Shown here: positions 43,864 through 52,589 of the stretch, piece by piece | How positions within the stretch are numbered: position 1 is the first letter of the stretch | How the letters are laid out: every line of letters begins with the position of its first letter | Assembly: GCF_025566985.1 (NCBI RefSeq) | Contig: NZ_JAOQJD010000012.1 | Location: 7,974 to 71,973 of the forward strand | Length of the DNA stretch: 64,000 nt | Origin: Aedoeadaptatus acetigenes | Lineage (GTDB): Bacteria > Bacillota > Clostridia > Tissierellales > Peptoniphilaceae | Direction of reading: 5' to 3' | Notes under the pieces: generated by a model | Databases searched by the model: none | Told to the model about the DNA's origin: nothing | Seen by the model: only the letters and a program-made list of their open reading frames with translations | Program-made: the position numbers and the translations under genes

Positions 43864-46362
43864 ATGGAAAAGAATCAATTCGGCTGGGTGGATTTTTACG
43901 GAGAGTTTGCTTCGAAACTTTTAGATTATAAAAACAGAAGAAAAGAGCTGATAGAGAAGGTCGTGGCGATCTATACCATGACGGGCATCAGCATGCCCAC
44001 ATTGGAAAGAGACAATCAACTCGTCGACATCGATCCCTTTACGGTCTTCGGCCTTTTTAATAAGAAGCTGACGGACAAAAACCGCGTGAAGATTCTCACG
44101 GCCATTGCCGAGCTCTTTGACGTCAAGACGGCGGTACCCACGTCATTTGACAGCTTGCCGGTGCTCAATCCTCAGAATGCGACGTTTTATTATTTTGTCG
44201 ATCAGCGGGGCGCCGAGGACATCGACGATTTGTGGGGCTTGTATGAATCGGCTTTGGCCTATGCACAATCGCCAACGGCAGAGAACCGGAAGACCATGTC
44301 CCGTGATTTTAACTTGGTGATGAAGAAAAGAGGCAGCGGTAATAGTAAAATTACCATGGCATTGTACTGGATTGCTCCGGACGCATTCTTAAATCTAGAC
44401 AGTCGCAATGAATGGTATATTTATGAATCGGGAAAACTGCCTGCCACATTTGTAAAACAGCTTCCTAAAACTGAATCTAAGATGGCCGCTGCAAAATACT
44501 TTGAGATCATTGAAGCATTGAAAAGGTATTTGCAGAGCGACGAAAGCCTTTTAAAAGACTTTAAGGAATTGTCATTTGAAGCATGGGTCTATTCGGAACA
44601 GGTGAATAAGGAGAAATCAGAGGAAAAGGAAAACAAACTTTCCAATGCCTCAATTCTTCAGTGGTTTGCTCCGTTAATTCAGGCTCTTCGTGATTTAGAT
44701 GGTTCCGCCACTCCGGCTGAAGCACGGGCAAAAATAATAGAGAATGAAAACTTAACTGAAGAAGAGGTCAGTGTTACCAGAGGAAAAAACAATGTAAACA
44801 AATTCGAAAATGAAGTGGCTTTCGCGCGCAGTTACCTTGTAAATGCAGGATACATCGATAAGAGTATTTATGGCGTATGGACTTTAACAGAAGCAGGCAT
44901 GAATGTTGAGATGACGAAAGAGCTGGCCTCTGATATATTCAAAAATGTTTTGTCAGCCGGCCCGGCTAAGTCGGATAAAAAAACCACTGCGCTTGCGGAC
45001 GAGGATGTGAAAACGAAGCGCTATTGGATCTACTCGCCCGGGAAAGGTTCCGGTTTGTGGGATGAATTTTACAATTCCGGCATCATGGCCATCGGCTGGG
45101 GCGGGATGGGTGATCTGACCGCCTATGACAGCAAGGACGCCATGAAGGCAAAAATGAAGGAGATTTATGACGAAAGCCTTTCCTACATAAATTCTGCCCA
45201 TTTAACTTGGCAATTTGCCAATGAGATGAAAATAGGCGATGTCGTTTTTGTGAAAAAAGGCATGCACCGGTTGATCGGCCGCGGCGTTGTCATGTCGGAT
45301 TACGAATTCGACGGCTCAAGAAACGATGAGTTTAAGCATATTCGCCAAGTCGATTGGACTCACCGCGGCGACTGGCCCCATCCGGGAAAAGCGGTCACGA
45401 AGACCCTGACTGATATTACGCCTTATTCGGATTATGTAGAAAAGCTCAAAGACATTTTTGAAAATGAGTCCGAAGAGGACGTAGAAGAGGTAGAAAAGAT
45501 CTATCCGCACTATACAAAGGACGATTTTTTGTCTGATGTTTATATGTCGGAGGAAGAATACGAGAAATTAATCGGCATTTTGCGGATCAAGAAAAATATT
45601 GTCTTGCAGGGCGCGCCCGGCGTCGGGAAGACTTTTGCCGCCAAGCGGTTGGCCTTTTCGATGATGGGAGAGAAAGATGTGGAACGAGTGATGATGATCC
45701 AGTTCCATCAGAGCTATTCCTATGAGGATTTCATTATGGGCTTCAGGCCTTCCGCCGACGGATTCGAGCTGCGGCGCGGCGCTTTCTATAACTTTTGCAA
45801 AAAAGCAGAAATCGACGGCGACAACGACTACTTCTTTATTATCGATGAAATTAACCGGGGGAATTTGAGTAAAATATTCGGCGAGTTGTTTATGCTTATA
45901 GAGAATGACAAGCGGGGCGTGTCCTTGCAGCTCTTATACTCCGACGAAAAGTTTTCCGTGCCCAAAAATGTTTACATCATCGGTATGATGAACACGGCGG
46001 ATCGCAGCTTGGCCATGCTGGATTACGCATTGAGAAGGCGGTTCGCCTTTTTCGAAATCAAGCCCGGATTTGCGACGGACGGATTCGAAGCGTATAAACT
46101 TGGCTTAGAAAATGAAAAATTTGATCGATTGATCGCCTGTGTGGAAAATCTAAACAACGCTATTTCCATAGACGAATCCTTAGGGGAAGGCTTTTGCATC
46201 GGTCACAGTTATTTCTGCAACCTTTCGGCGGAGACAATTGACGAGCAAGTCTTGTCCGGCATTGTGGAATATGAGCTGATTCCGCTCTTGAAGGAGTATT
46301 GGTTCGATGAGCCGACAAAGGTGGAAAATTGGATCGGCAGATTAAGGAGCGCGATTCAGTGA
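43864..46362 (+). CDS. mcrB: McrB-type restriction GTPase with reader domains
   Basis: 832 residues. A winged-helix segment resembling the Mrr N-terminal domain lies at about 262-345 (LQWFAPLIQALRDLDGSATP). An EVE/PUA-like base-reader domain follows at about 383-520 (RYWIYSPGKGSGLWDEF, IMAIGWGGMGDL). The McrB AAA domain has GAPGVGKT (583-590), FIIDEINRGNLSKIFGEL and the McrB signature MNTADRS (709-715). It translocates DNA with GTP once a modified base is bound and activates McrC. Start at ATG 43864 after GGAGG. The stop overlaps mcrC. Base use shifts to A+T-rich in the middle (about 44.4-44.95 kb), hinting at a swapped specificity segment. Confidence 0.9.
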   Translation: MEKNQFGWVDFYGEFASKLLDYKNRRKELIEKVVAIYTMTGISMPTLERDNQLVDIDPFTVFGLFNKKLTDKNRVKILTAIAELFDVKTAVPTSFDSLPVLNPQNATFYYFVDQRGAEDIDDLWGLYESALAYAQSPTAENRKTMSRDFNLVMKKRGSGNSKITMALYWIAPDAFLNLDSRNEWYIYESGKLPATFVKQLPKTESKMAAAKYFEIIEALKRYLQSDESLLKDFKELSFEAWVYSEQVNKEKSEEKENKLSNASILQWFAPLIQALRDLDGSATPAEARAKIIENENLTEEEVSVTRGKNNVNKFENEVAFARSYLVNAGYIDKSIYGVWTLTEAGMNVEMTKELASDIFKNVLSAGPAKSDKKTTALADEDVKTKRYWIYSPGKGSGLWDEFYNSGIMAIGWGGMGDLTAYDSKDAMKAKMKEIYDESLSYINSAHLTWQFANEMKIGDVVFVKKGMHRLIGRGVVMSDYEFDGSRNDEFKHIRQVDWTHRGDWPHPGKAVTKTLTDITPYSDYVEKLKDIFENESEEDVEEVEKIYPHYTKDDFLSDVYMSEEEYEKLIGILRIKKNIVLQGAPGVGKTFAAKRLAFSMMGEKDVERVMMIQFHQSYSYEDFIMGFRPSADGFELRRGAFYNFCKKAEIDGDNDYFFIIDEINRGNLSKIFGELFMLIENDKRGVSLQLLYSDEKFSVPKNVYIIGMMNTADRSLAMLDYALRRRFAFFEIKPGFATDGFEAYKLGLENEKFDRLIACVENLNNAISIDESLGEGFCIGHSYFCNLSAETIDEQVLSGIVEYELIPLLKEYWFDEPTKVENWIGRLRSAIQ

Positions 46363-47444
46363 TCCCGGTACGAAACATTTATTACATGCTGTCCTACGCC
46401 TTTCAAGCCCTGAATCGACAGGGATTCAAAAAGATTGCCACGGAAGAATTTAACAACACGGCGGAGTTAATGGCGGCGATTTTGGCTAAGGGCATCGCCT
46501 TTCAGTTGAAGCGCGGGTTGGGGAAAGAGTACCTGCTTCAAACCGAGGAGCGATCTTCCGTTCGGGGGAAAATCGACATGGGAGAGTCGATTAAGACAAA
46601 CAGCATGCTCAGGAAGCGATTGACCTGCACATACGATGATTTTTCCGCAAACACCACGATGAATCGAATCATTAAATCGACGGTGGCGCTGCTTCTTCGT
46701 GGGGATATTACCGGAAAAAGGAAACAAGAACTGCACAAGCTTATGGTATTTTTTGCCGATGTCACGCCCATCAATTTATATAAGGTAAATTGGAATCTGC
46801 AATACAATCGGTACAATCAGACTTATCAGATGTTGATCTCCATCTGTTATTTTGTCGTAAAAGGTTTGCTCCATACGAATGTTGACGGCACGACGAAGGT
46901 CATGGACTATCTCGATGAGCAGAGAATGAGTCGTCTCTATGAGAAGTTTATTTTGGAATACTATAAAAAGCACTACCCCGGGCTTTCAGCCGCCGCTTCC
47001 CAAATCCCCTGGTCTTTAGATGACGGCTACGACGATATGCTTCCCGTGATGCAGAGCGACATTCACCTCGAAAGAGAGAACACGGTGCTGATTATTGACG
47101 CGAAATACTATGCGAATACGACCTGGGTACGATTCAATAAACATACGGTTCATTCGAATAATCTGTATCAGATATTTACCTATGTCAAAAATCGCGAATA
47201 CCAATTCGGCGAAAGGGAGAATACCGTTTCGGGAATGGTGCTCTATGCCAGGACGGACGCATTGATTCAGCCCGATCACGTGTATCAAATGCACGGGAAT
47301 CGGATAAGCGTGAAGACCTTGGACTTGAACCTTCCCTTTGAGGAAATCGCCCGTCAGCTGGATAGAATAGCGGAAACACATTTCCCGGGAATCCGACGTA
47401 TCTGTCCTGCGACTACCTTCGTTTGCGTAGAAAAAAGGATTTGA
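46359..47444 (+). CDS. mcrC: McrC-type nuclease subunit
   Basis: 361 residues. Start is GTG 46359 overlapping the McrB stop (GTGA), with AAGGAG nine bases upstream. It opens IPVRNIYYMLSYAFQALN, typical of McrC, and the PD-(D/E)XK nuclease site is seen as the acidic HLERENTVLIIDAKYY stretch with DAK at residues 247-249. It cuts DNA that McrB has recognised. The last ~15 residues change character: a different frame from about 47385 continues coherently to 47541 (RLRRKKDLIQAKKNRRER), so the 3' end may carry a frameshift. Confidence 0.88.
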   Translation: MIPVRNIYYMLSYAFQALNRQGFKKIATEEFNNTAELMAAILAKGIAFQLKRGLGKEYLLQTEERSSVRGKIDMGESIKTNSMLRKRLTCTYDDFSANTTMNRIIKSTVALLLRGDITGKRKQELHKLMVFFADVTPINLYKVNWNLQYNRYNQTYQMLISICYFVVKGLLHTNVDGTTKVMDYLDEQRMSRLYEKFILEYYKKHYPGLSAAASQIPWSLDDGYDDMLPVMQSDIHLERENTVLIIDAKYYANTTWVRFNKHTVHSNNLYQIFTYVKNREYQFGERENTVSGMVLYARTDALIQPDHVYQMHGNRISVKTLDLNLPFEEIARQLDRIAETHFPGIRRICPATTFVCVEKRI

Positions 47445-47559
47445 TTCAGGCGAAAAAGAATCGCCGGGAAAGGATCGATTTAAAGGCCGTGGAGGCGCGG
47501 CTGGACGAGGTAGATATAAAGATTTACCTCCACAAAATTTAAGGGAAGAGAATCCCCGG

Positions 47560-48218
47560 CTATAATTATGTGGCAGGGATCTCAAAATTTCGTTCAGATG
47601 AAATTGGAGGAAACTTTTTCCGCTTTCTTCGCCAATGGTCGTATACATGCGTCGTAGTCGTTGTGATTATTCTGTTCGCGGCGATCATATTCGTGTCAGC
47701 ATGTTTGATGATCGCTTGGAGATTTTTAGCCCCGGTTCATTACCGAATATTGTGACTTTAGAAAATATGCGTTACACACGTTATGCCAGAAATCCGAGAA
47801 TCGCTCGGGCTCTTGTAAATTTCGGTTGGGTCCGTGAGTTGAATGAAGGTGTAAACCGCATTTATGATGAAATGGCGGACTTTTATCTCAATGAGCCTAC
47901 GTATAGTCAACCAAATCCTTACGCGCTTCAATTGAAATTAGAGAACAACTACGCTTCCCGAAGGTTGCGTATGGATGATCATATTGATGACCTGGAAAAA
48001 AATTAGACATTTATCAATTCAATGAAAACGAACGAAAAATTCTGGCATATTTGTATGGAAATGGGCGGATTACAGTAAAAACAGCCTCAGAAATTATTGA
48101 TATGAGCCACATCACAGCGCGTAAATTATTACGAGGGCTGACAAAGAAAGAAGTTCTTCGTTGGCATGGAAATTCCAAACAAGATCCTAAGCAATACTAT
48201 ACGTTAACCACTTATTAG
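47560..48218 (+). pseudogene. Broken AlbA/HATPase-like transcriptional regulator
   Basis: Three frames must be joined. The middle one (about 47655-48005) has DYSVRGDHIRVSMFDDRLEI and FSPGSLP, the HATPase_c_4-type core of RecG-like/AlbA_2 proteins. After the stop at 48004-48006 the next frame gives a winged helix (ERKILAYLYGNGRITVKTAS) up to TAG 48218. The N-terminal AlbA DNA-binding domain is missing. It is thus a decayed member of the ATP-binding, DNA-binding family often seen next to restriction and toxin genes. It immediately precedes the 10-bp repeat array. Confidence 0.65.
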
Positions 48219-48260
48219 AAAGAATTAAGAGATAATCAGTGGTGTAATAATCCTCGTAGC

Positions 48261-48460
48261 GGTTTGTAGTAGTTTGTAGTAGTTTGTAGTAGTTTGTAGT
48301 AGTTTGTAGTAGTTTGTAGTAGTTTGTAGTAGTTTGTAGTAGTTTGTAGTAGTTTGTAGTAGTTTGTAGTAGTTTGTAGCGGTTTGTAGCGGTTTGTAAC
48401 GGTTTGTAGCGGTTTGTAGCGGTTTGTAGTAGTTTGTAGTAGTTTGTAGTAGTTCGTAGT
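48261..48460. repeat. Twenty tandem 10-bp repeats
   Basis: Exactly 200 bp made of 20 units of AGTTTGTAGT and variants (GGTTTGTAGC, GGTTTGTAAC, AGTTCGTAGT). The G/C-variant units cluster at about 48380-48430. Ten bases is about one helical turn, so each unit faces the same side of the DNA. On the minus strand all frames are open and would encode a YYKLLQTTTN repeat, but no start signals support a protein. It lies between the broken AlbA-like gene and the opp terminator. Confidence 0.92.
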
Positions 48461-48583
48461 AGCCCTCCGCAGAATGAAGAACCACGGAAATCAAAAAGCA
48501 AAAATCATTTAATGAGGAGATTACTCTAAGGCGATTGATCTACTCCAAAGGATATTTCAGAATTAATCAATCTCCCCAACAAA

Positions 48584-48617
48584 AAGACCCCCGCGGTGCA
48601 GTTGCCGCAGGGGTCTT
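48584..48617 (-). terminator. Terminator of the opp operon
   Basis: AAGACCCCCGCGG and CCGCAGGGGTCTT pair; read on the minus strand it is followed by TTTTTGTTGGGG just past the oppF stop. Confidence 0.82.
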
Positions 48618-48623
48618 CTCTTT

Positions 48624-49598
48624 TTACAGTCGATCTTTATTGATTTCCCGCACTTTGAAGCAGGCCACGTATTGGCCGGGGAGGATTTCTTCCATTTCGG
48701 GGTCTCTTCCGCGGCAAGTATCGTCGCCGTAGGGGCAGCGATCCACAAAGCGGCAGCCGGGCTTCATGTTGATGGGGCTCGGCACGTCGCCTTCCAATTC
48801 GATTTGCACGCGCTTGCGTTGCTCGTCGGGATCGGCGATGGGGATGGCCGAAAGGAGGGCTTTCGTGTAGGGGTGCAGAGGATTGCTGTAGAAGTCTTCC
48901 GTGGTGCCGACTTCCATGAGCTTGCCCAGATACATAACCGCGACGCGGTCGGAAATGTAGCGCACCATGGAAAGGTCGTGGGCGATAAAGAGCAGGGTGA
49001 GGCCCAGTTTCTTTTGCACGTCTTTCAGAAGATTCACGACTTGCGCCTGAATGGAGACATCCAGGGCGGAGATGGGCTCGTCGCAGATGATGAATTTGGG
49101 TTTTAGGGCCAGGGAACGGGCGATGCCGATCCGCTGTCTTTGCCCGCCGGAAAATTCGTGGGGGAAGCGGAGGCTGTGCTCGGCGCTTAGGCCCACCATT
49201 TCCAGGAGCTCGATGACGCGCTCTCTGTGCTCTTTTTTGTTGCCGATGCCGTAGATAACCAAAGGCTCGGCGATGATTTCTTCCACGGTCATCCGCGGGT
49301 CCAGGGAGGCGTAGGGGTCTTGAAAGATCATTTGCATTTCTTTGCGGTGCTCTTTCATTTCTTTGGGGCTTAAGTCGTAGATGTTTTGCCCTTCAAAGAT
49401 GGCCTCGCCTGATGTGGGCTCGTAGAGGCGCAGGATGGTGCGGCCGGCGGTGGATTTGCCGCAGCCGCTTTCGCCGACGAGGCCGAAGGTTTCGCCTTTG
49501 TAGATGTCGAAATTTAATCCGTCCACGGCTTGGAGAAAGCCGCTTTCTACTTTAAAGTGTTTGGACAGGTTTTTTACCTGCAGAATGGGTTCATTCAT
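48624..49598 (-). CDS. oppF: Oligopeptide ABC transporter ATPase OppF
   Basis: 324 residues. Walker A GESGCGKST, signature FSGGQRQRIG, Walker B FIICDEPISALD and IAHD. The C-terminal oligopeptide extension with a Cys set (PGCRFVDRCPYGDDTC) is present, as in OppF/DppF. It overlaps the oppD gene by 8 bp and is the last gene of the operon. Confidence 0.92.
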   Translation of the reverse strand: MNEPILQVKNLSKHFKVESGFLQAVDGLNFDIYKGETFGLVGESGCGKSTAGRTILRLYEPTSGEAIFEGQNIYDLSPKEMKEHRKEMQMIFQDPYASLDPRMTVEEIIAEPLVIYGIGNKKEHRERVIELLEMVGLSAEHSLRFPHEFSGGQRQRIGIARSLALKPKFIICDEPISALDVSIQAQVVNLLKDVQKKLGLTLLFIAHDLSMVRYISDRVAVMYLGKLMEVGTTEDFYSNPLHPYTKALLSAIPIADPDEQRKRVQIELEGDVPSPINMKPGCRFVDRCPYGDDTCRGRDPEMEEILPGQYVACFKVREINKDRL

Positions 49599-50598
49599 GT
49601 GTCAACTCCTTCGCTTTCGGATAGGAGGGGTGGTACTTCCAGCAGCGGCAACGGTGGCCTTCGCTGTGTTCGATGAATTCGGGTTTTTGGTTTTCGCAAA
49701 TGCGCATGGCTTCGGAGCAGCGATCGTAGAAGCCGCAGCCTTCCGGCGGTTTGTACAGATCCGGCGGCGTTCCTTCAATGGCATGGAGGGTTTCTTCCTT
49801 GTCCATGGTCAGTTGCGGCACGGCAGCCAGAAGGCGCACCGTGTAGGGATGCTTGGGCGCGGCGAAAATTTCGTCCACCGTGCCCTCCTCAATGACTTCG
49901 CCGGCATACATGACGATGACATCGTCAGCCATGTCGGCGACGACGCCCAGGTCGTGGGTGATCATGATGATGGAGGCGTCCATGTCGTCTTTCAGCTTTT
50001 TCATAAGCTTTAAGATTTGCGCCTGCACCGTCACGTCCAATGCCGTGGTGGGCTCGTCGGCGATAAGCAGATGAGGGTTGGAGGCCATGGCAATGGCGAT
50101 CATGACGCGTTGGCGCATCCCGCCGGAGAATTCGTGGGGGTATTGGTTGATCCGCTTTTCCGGATTGGGCACCGACACTTTTTTAAGCATCTCGATGGCG
50201 AGCTTTTCGCCCTCTTCTTTTGAAATGTCTTTGTGGCGTTTTACGCCTTCGATGATTTGTGCGCCCACTTTCATGGTGGGGTTTAGACTGGTCATCGGGT
50301 CTTGGAAGACCATGGCGATTTTATTTCCGCGAATGGCGGTCATTTCCTTTTCCGTCTTCGTCAGCAGGTCGTCGCCGTTAAAAAGCACTTTGCCCGTTTT
50401 GTAGAGGGCCGGCGGTTGGGGCAACAGACGCATCACGGAATTGGCCGTAACGCTCTTGCCGCAGCCGCTTTCGCCGACGATGGCCAGGGTCTTTCCCTTT
50501 CCTACGGAAAAAGACACGTGGCGCACGGCTTCCACTTCGCCGAAGAAGGTGGCGAAGGAGACGGATAAATCTTGTATTTCCAAAATATTGTTTGTCAC
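49591..50598 (-). CDS. oppD: Oligopeptide ABC transporter ATPase OppD
   Basis: 335 residues with GESGCGKS, FSGGMRQRVM, LLIADEPTTALD, ITHD and the C-terminal extension CGFYDRCSEAMRIC. Paired ATPase of OppF. Starts 8 bp after the oppC stop. Confidence 0.92.
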   Translation of the reverse strand: MTNNILEIQDLSVSFATFFGEVEAVRHVSFSVGKGKTLAIVGESGCGKSVTANSVMRLLPQPPALYKTGKVLFNGDDLLTKTEKEMTAIRGNKIAMVFQDPMTSLNPTMKVGAQIIEGVKRHKDISKEEGEKLAIEMLKKVSVPNPEKRINQYPHEFSGGMRQRVMIAIAMASNPHLLIADEPTTALDVTVQAQILKLMKKLKDDMDASIIMITHDLGVVADMADDVIVMYAGEVIEEGTVDEIFAAPKHPYTVRLLAAVPQLTMDKEETLHAIEGTPPDLYKPPEGCGFYDRCSEAMRICENQKPEFIEHSEGHRCRCWKYHPSYPKAKELTHE

Positions 50599-50606
50599 GA
50601 TGCCAC

Positions 50607-51554
50607 CTACTTTCTAAGTCTCGGGTCCAGGGCGTCTCTCAAACCGTCGCCCAGCACGTTAAAAGAGAACATGATAAGAGAGATCATGAGAGCCGGGAAG
50701 AAGATTTGATAAAAGAGGCCGATCCCCATGACCCCGAGGCCGTCGTTGGAGAGCACGCCCAAGGAGGGTTGGGGCGGTTGCAGACCCAAGCTCATGAAGC
50801 TCAGGGTGGCCTCCGAGAAAATGGCGCGGGGCACGGTGAGGGTAATGTTAACGAGAATGGGGCCCAAGGTGTTGGGGATAATGTGCTTCTTTAAAATATA
50901 GCCCTTGTCCGCACCGAGGGAGCGGGCGGCGGTGACGTATTCGTTTTCGCGAAGCTGCAGCACCTGGCCGCGGACCATAATGGCCATGGGCACCCAGCCC
51001 GTAATACTCATGGCAAGAACCAGGGTAAAGAGGCTGGCGCCCTGTTCGTTTGACAACATAACCGAGATCAGGATCACGATGAGCAAATAGGGGATGGCGT
51101 AGACCACTTCCGCAATCCGCATCATAATGTTGTCCACGCGGGCGGAGGCCATGCCGGCGACGCCGCCGTAGGTGACGCCGACGACAAAGTCCATGGCGGC
51201 GGCCAAGATCCCGATCAAGAGGGAGTAGCGAATCCCGTAGCAGACCCGGGTAAAGAGGTCGCGGCCCAGTTCGTCGGTGCCGAAGAGATTGATGCTGTTC
51301 GGTTCCATGTTTTGGCGGGCATAATCTTGGGTGGAGTAATCGAATCCCACGATGGACGGGCCGACGAAGGCCATGATTAATAGTAGAATAATCGTGATCA
51401 AGCCCACCATGGCCAATTTGTTTTGGCGCAGGCGGCGGAACACATCGGTCCAATAGCCGATGACCGGGCGGGTGATGCGCTCCTTGTTGTCGTCTTTTCG
51501 AGCCGGGGTAAAGAGAGAAGGATCGATGGGACTAAAGGTCGTTTCGTTTTTCAT
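50607..51554 (-). CDS. oppC: Oligopeptide ABC transporter permease OppC
   Basis: 315 residues. NLFGTDELGRDLFTRVCYG is the OppC signature, and the EAA loop is YVTAARSLGADKGYILKKHI. A ~45-residue cytoplasmic N-terminus precedes the first helix. It overlaps the oppB stop by 4 bp (ATGA). Confidence 0.92.
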   Translation of the reverse strand: MKNETTFSPIDPSLFTPARKDDNKERITRPVIGYWTDVFRRLRQNKLAMVGLITIILLLIMAFVGPSIVGFDYSTQDYARQNMEPNSINLFGTDELGRDLFTRVCYGIRYSLLIGILAAAMDFVVGVTYGGVAGMASARVDNIMMRIAEVVYAIPYLLIVILISVMLSNEQGASLFTLVLAMSITGWVPMAIMVRGQVLQLRENEYVTAARSLGADKGYILKKHIIPNTLGPILVNITLTVPRAIFSEATLSFMSLGLQPPQPSLGVLSNDGLGVMGIGLFYQIFFPALMISLIMFSFNVLGDGLRDALDPRLRK

Positions 51555-52480
51555 CGCTTCCCTCCCGTCAATTGAATTCTGGGATCGATGACCACATAGA
51601 GAATGTCAACGATCAAGAGAAGAATAATCAGCACGAAAGAATAGAAGATCGTCGTGCCCATAATCAGGGTGTAATCCCGGTTGGTAACCGAGGAGATTAA
51701 GAAGTTGCCCAAGCCGGGGACCCCGAAGATTTTTTCAATAACGAACGAACCGGTCAAAAGGCCTGAAAGGGTGGTACCCAAAGTGGAGACCACGGGCAAA
51801 ATGGCGTTTCTTACGGCGTGGCCCATAATGACTTTAAATTTCGACAGGCCCTTGGAGCGGGCGGTGCGAATGTAGTCTTGGCCCAATACTTCCAGCATGG
51901 AAGAGCGCATGAGCCGCGCGCTGGCCGCAATGGGCATGAGGGCCAGTGAGAGGGAGGGTAGTATGGAGTGGCTGAAGGTGCCCCAGCCGCTAATGGGTAG
52001 CCACGCCACCTGCTTGGCCACGAACTGCACCAGCAGGGTGGCAAAAATAAAGCTCGGCACCGAAATGCCGATGATGGCGATGATCATGGTGATGTAATCA
52101 GGCAGTTTGTTTTGGTATAAAGCGGCGATGCTTCCCAGGGCCGGGCCCAAAATCATGGAGATAATAAAGGCCTGCAAACCGATTTGCGCCGACACGGGTG
52201 CACCGCGCTTGATCATTTGGTTAACAGTTTCGGCTTGAGACTTCATGGACTTGCCGAAGTCGCCTTTCATAATATTCTTTAAATAGATAACGTATTGCTC
52301 GCCTAGGGGCTTATCTAAACCATATTGTGCGCGCAAGTTTTGATACACCTGTTCCGGCATTTTTCCTTCTCGCGCGAAGGGATCGCCCGGCACGGCGTGC
52401 ATGATCACGAATGTGATGGTGATGATGACCCACATCGTGACAATTGCCATGAGCAATCGCTTCAACACAAATTTTTTCAT
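51551..52480 (-). CDS. oppB: Oligopeptide ABC transporter permease OppB
   Basis: 309 residues, six helices, with HAVPGDPFAREGKMPEQ, YGLDKPLGEQY, GDFGKSMKSQ and the EAA loop DYIRTARSKGLSKFKVIMGH. Start at ATG 52480 after GGAAAGGA; the longer frame to 52570 runs through the oppA-oppB stem-loop and is not supported. Confidence 0.9.
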   Translation of the reverse strand: MKKFVLKRLLMAIVTMWVIITITFVIMHAVPGDPFAREGKMPEQVYQNLRAQYGLDKPLGEQYVIYLKNIMKGDFGKSMKSQAETVNQMIKRGAPVSAQIGLQAFIISMILGPALGSIAALYQNKLPDYITMIIAIIGISVPSFIFATLLVQFVAKQVAWLPISGWGTFSHSILPSLSLALMPIAASARLMRSSMLEVLGQDYIRTARSKGLSKFKVIMGHAVRNAILPVVSTLGTTLSGLLTGSFVIEKIFGVPGLGNFLISSVTNRDYTLIMGTTIFYSFVLIILLLIVDILYVVIDPRIQLTGGKR

Positions 52481-52523
52481 CGTGCGTCCTTTCCGTTTTA
52501 CATAAAATGGAACCGAGATGAAC

Positions 52524-52556
52524 AATAGAGAGAACCAGCTTTCGGTTCTCTCTATT
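52524..52556 (-). promoter_or_regulatory. Stem-loop between oppA and oppB
   Basis: Thirteen perfectly paired bases (AATAGAGAGAACC / GGTTCTCTCTATT) with a 7-base loop and no strong U-tract. Such structures after a binding-protein gene often protect its mRNA or partly terminate, giving more OppA than channel. Confidence 0.7.
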
Positions 52557-52589
52557 ATTATCCCTGTCATTTAATTGATCTTGGGTTTA

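Noticed and set aside
48261..48460. CRISPR array
   Set aside because: The 10-bp units are contiguous with no spacers and no cas genes are nearby.
48187..48501. Minus-strand proteins made of YYKLLQTTTN repeats
   Set aside because: Any frame through a 10-bp repeat without stops is open; neither frame has a convincing RBS or a non-repeat domain.
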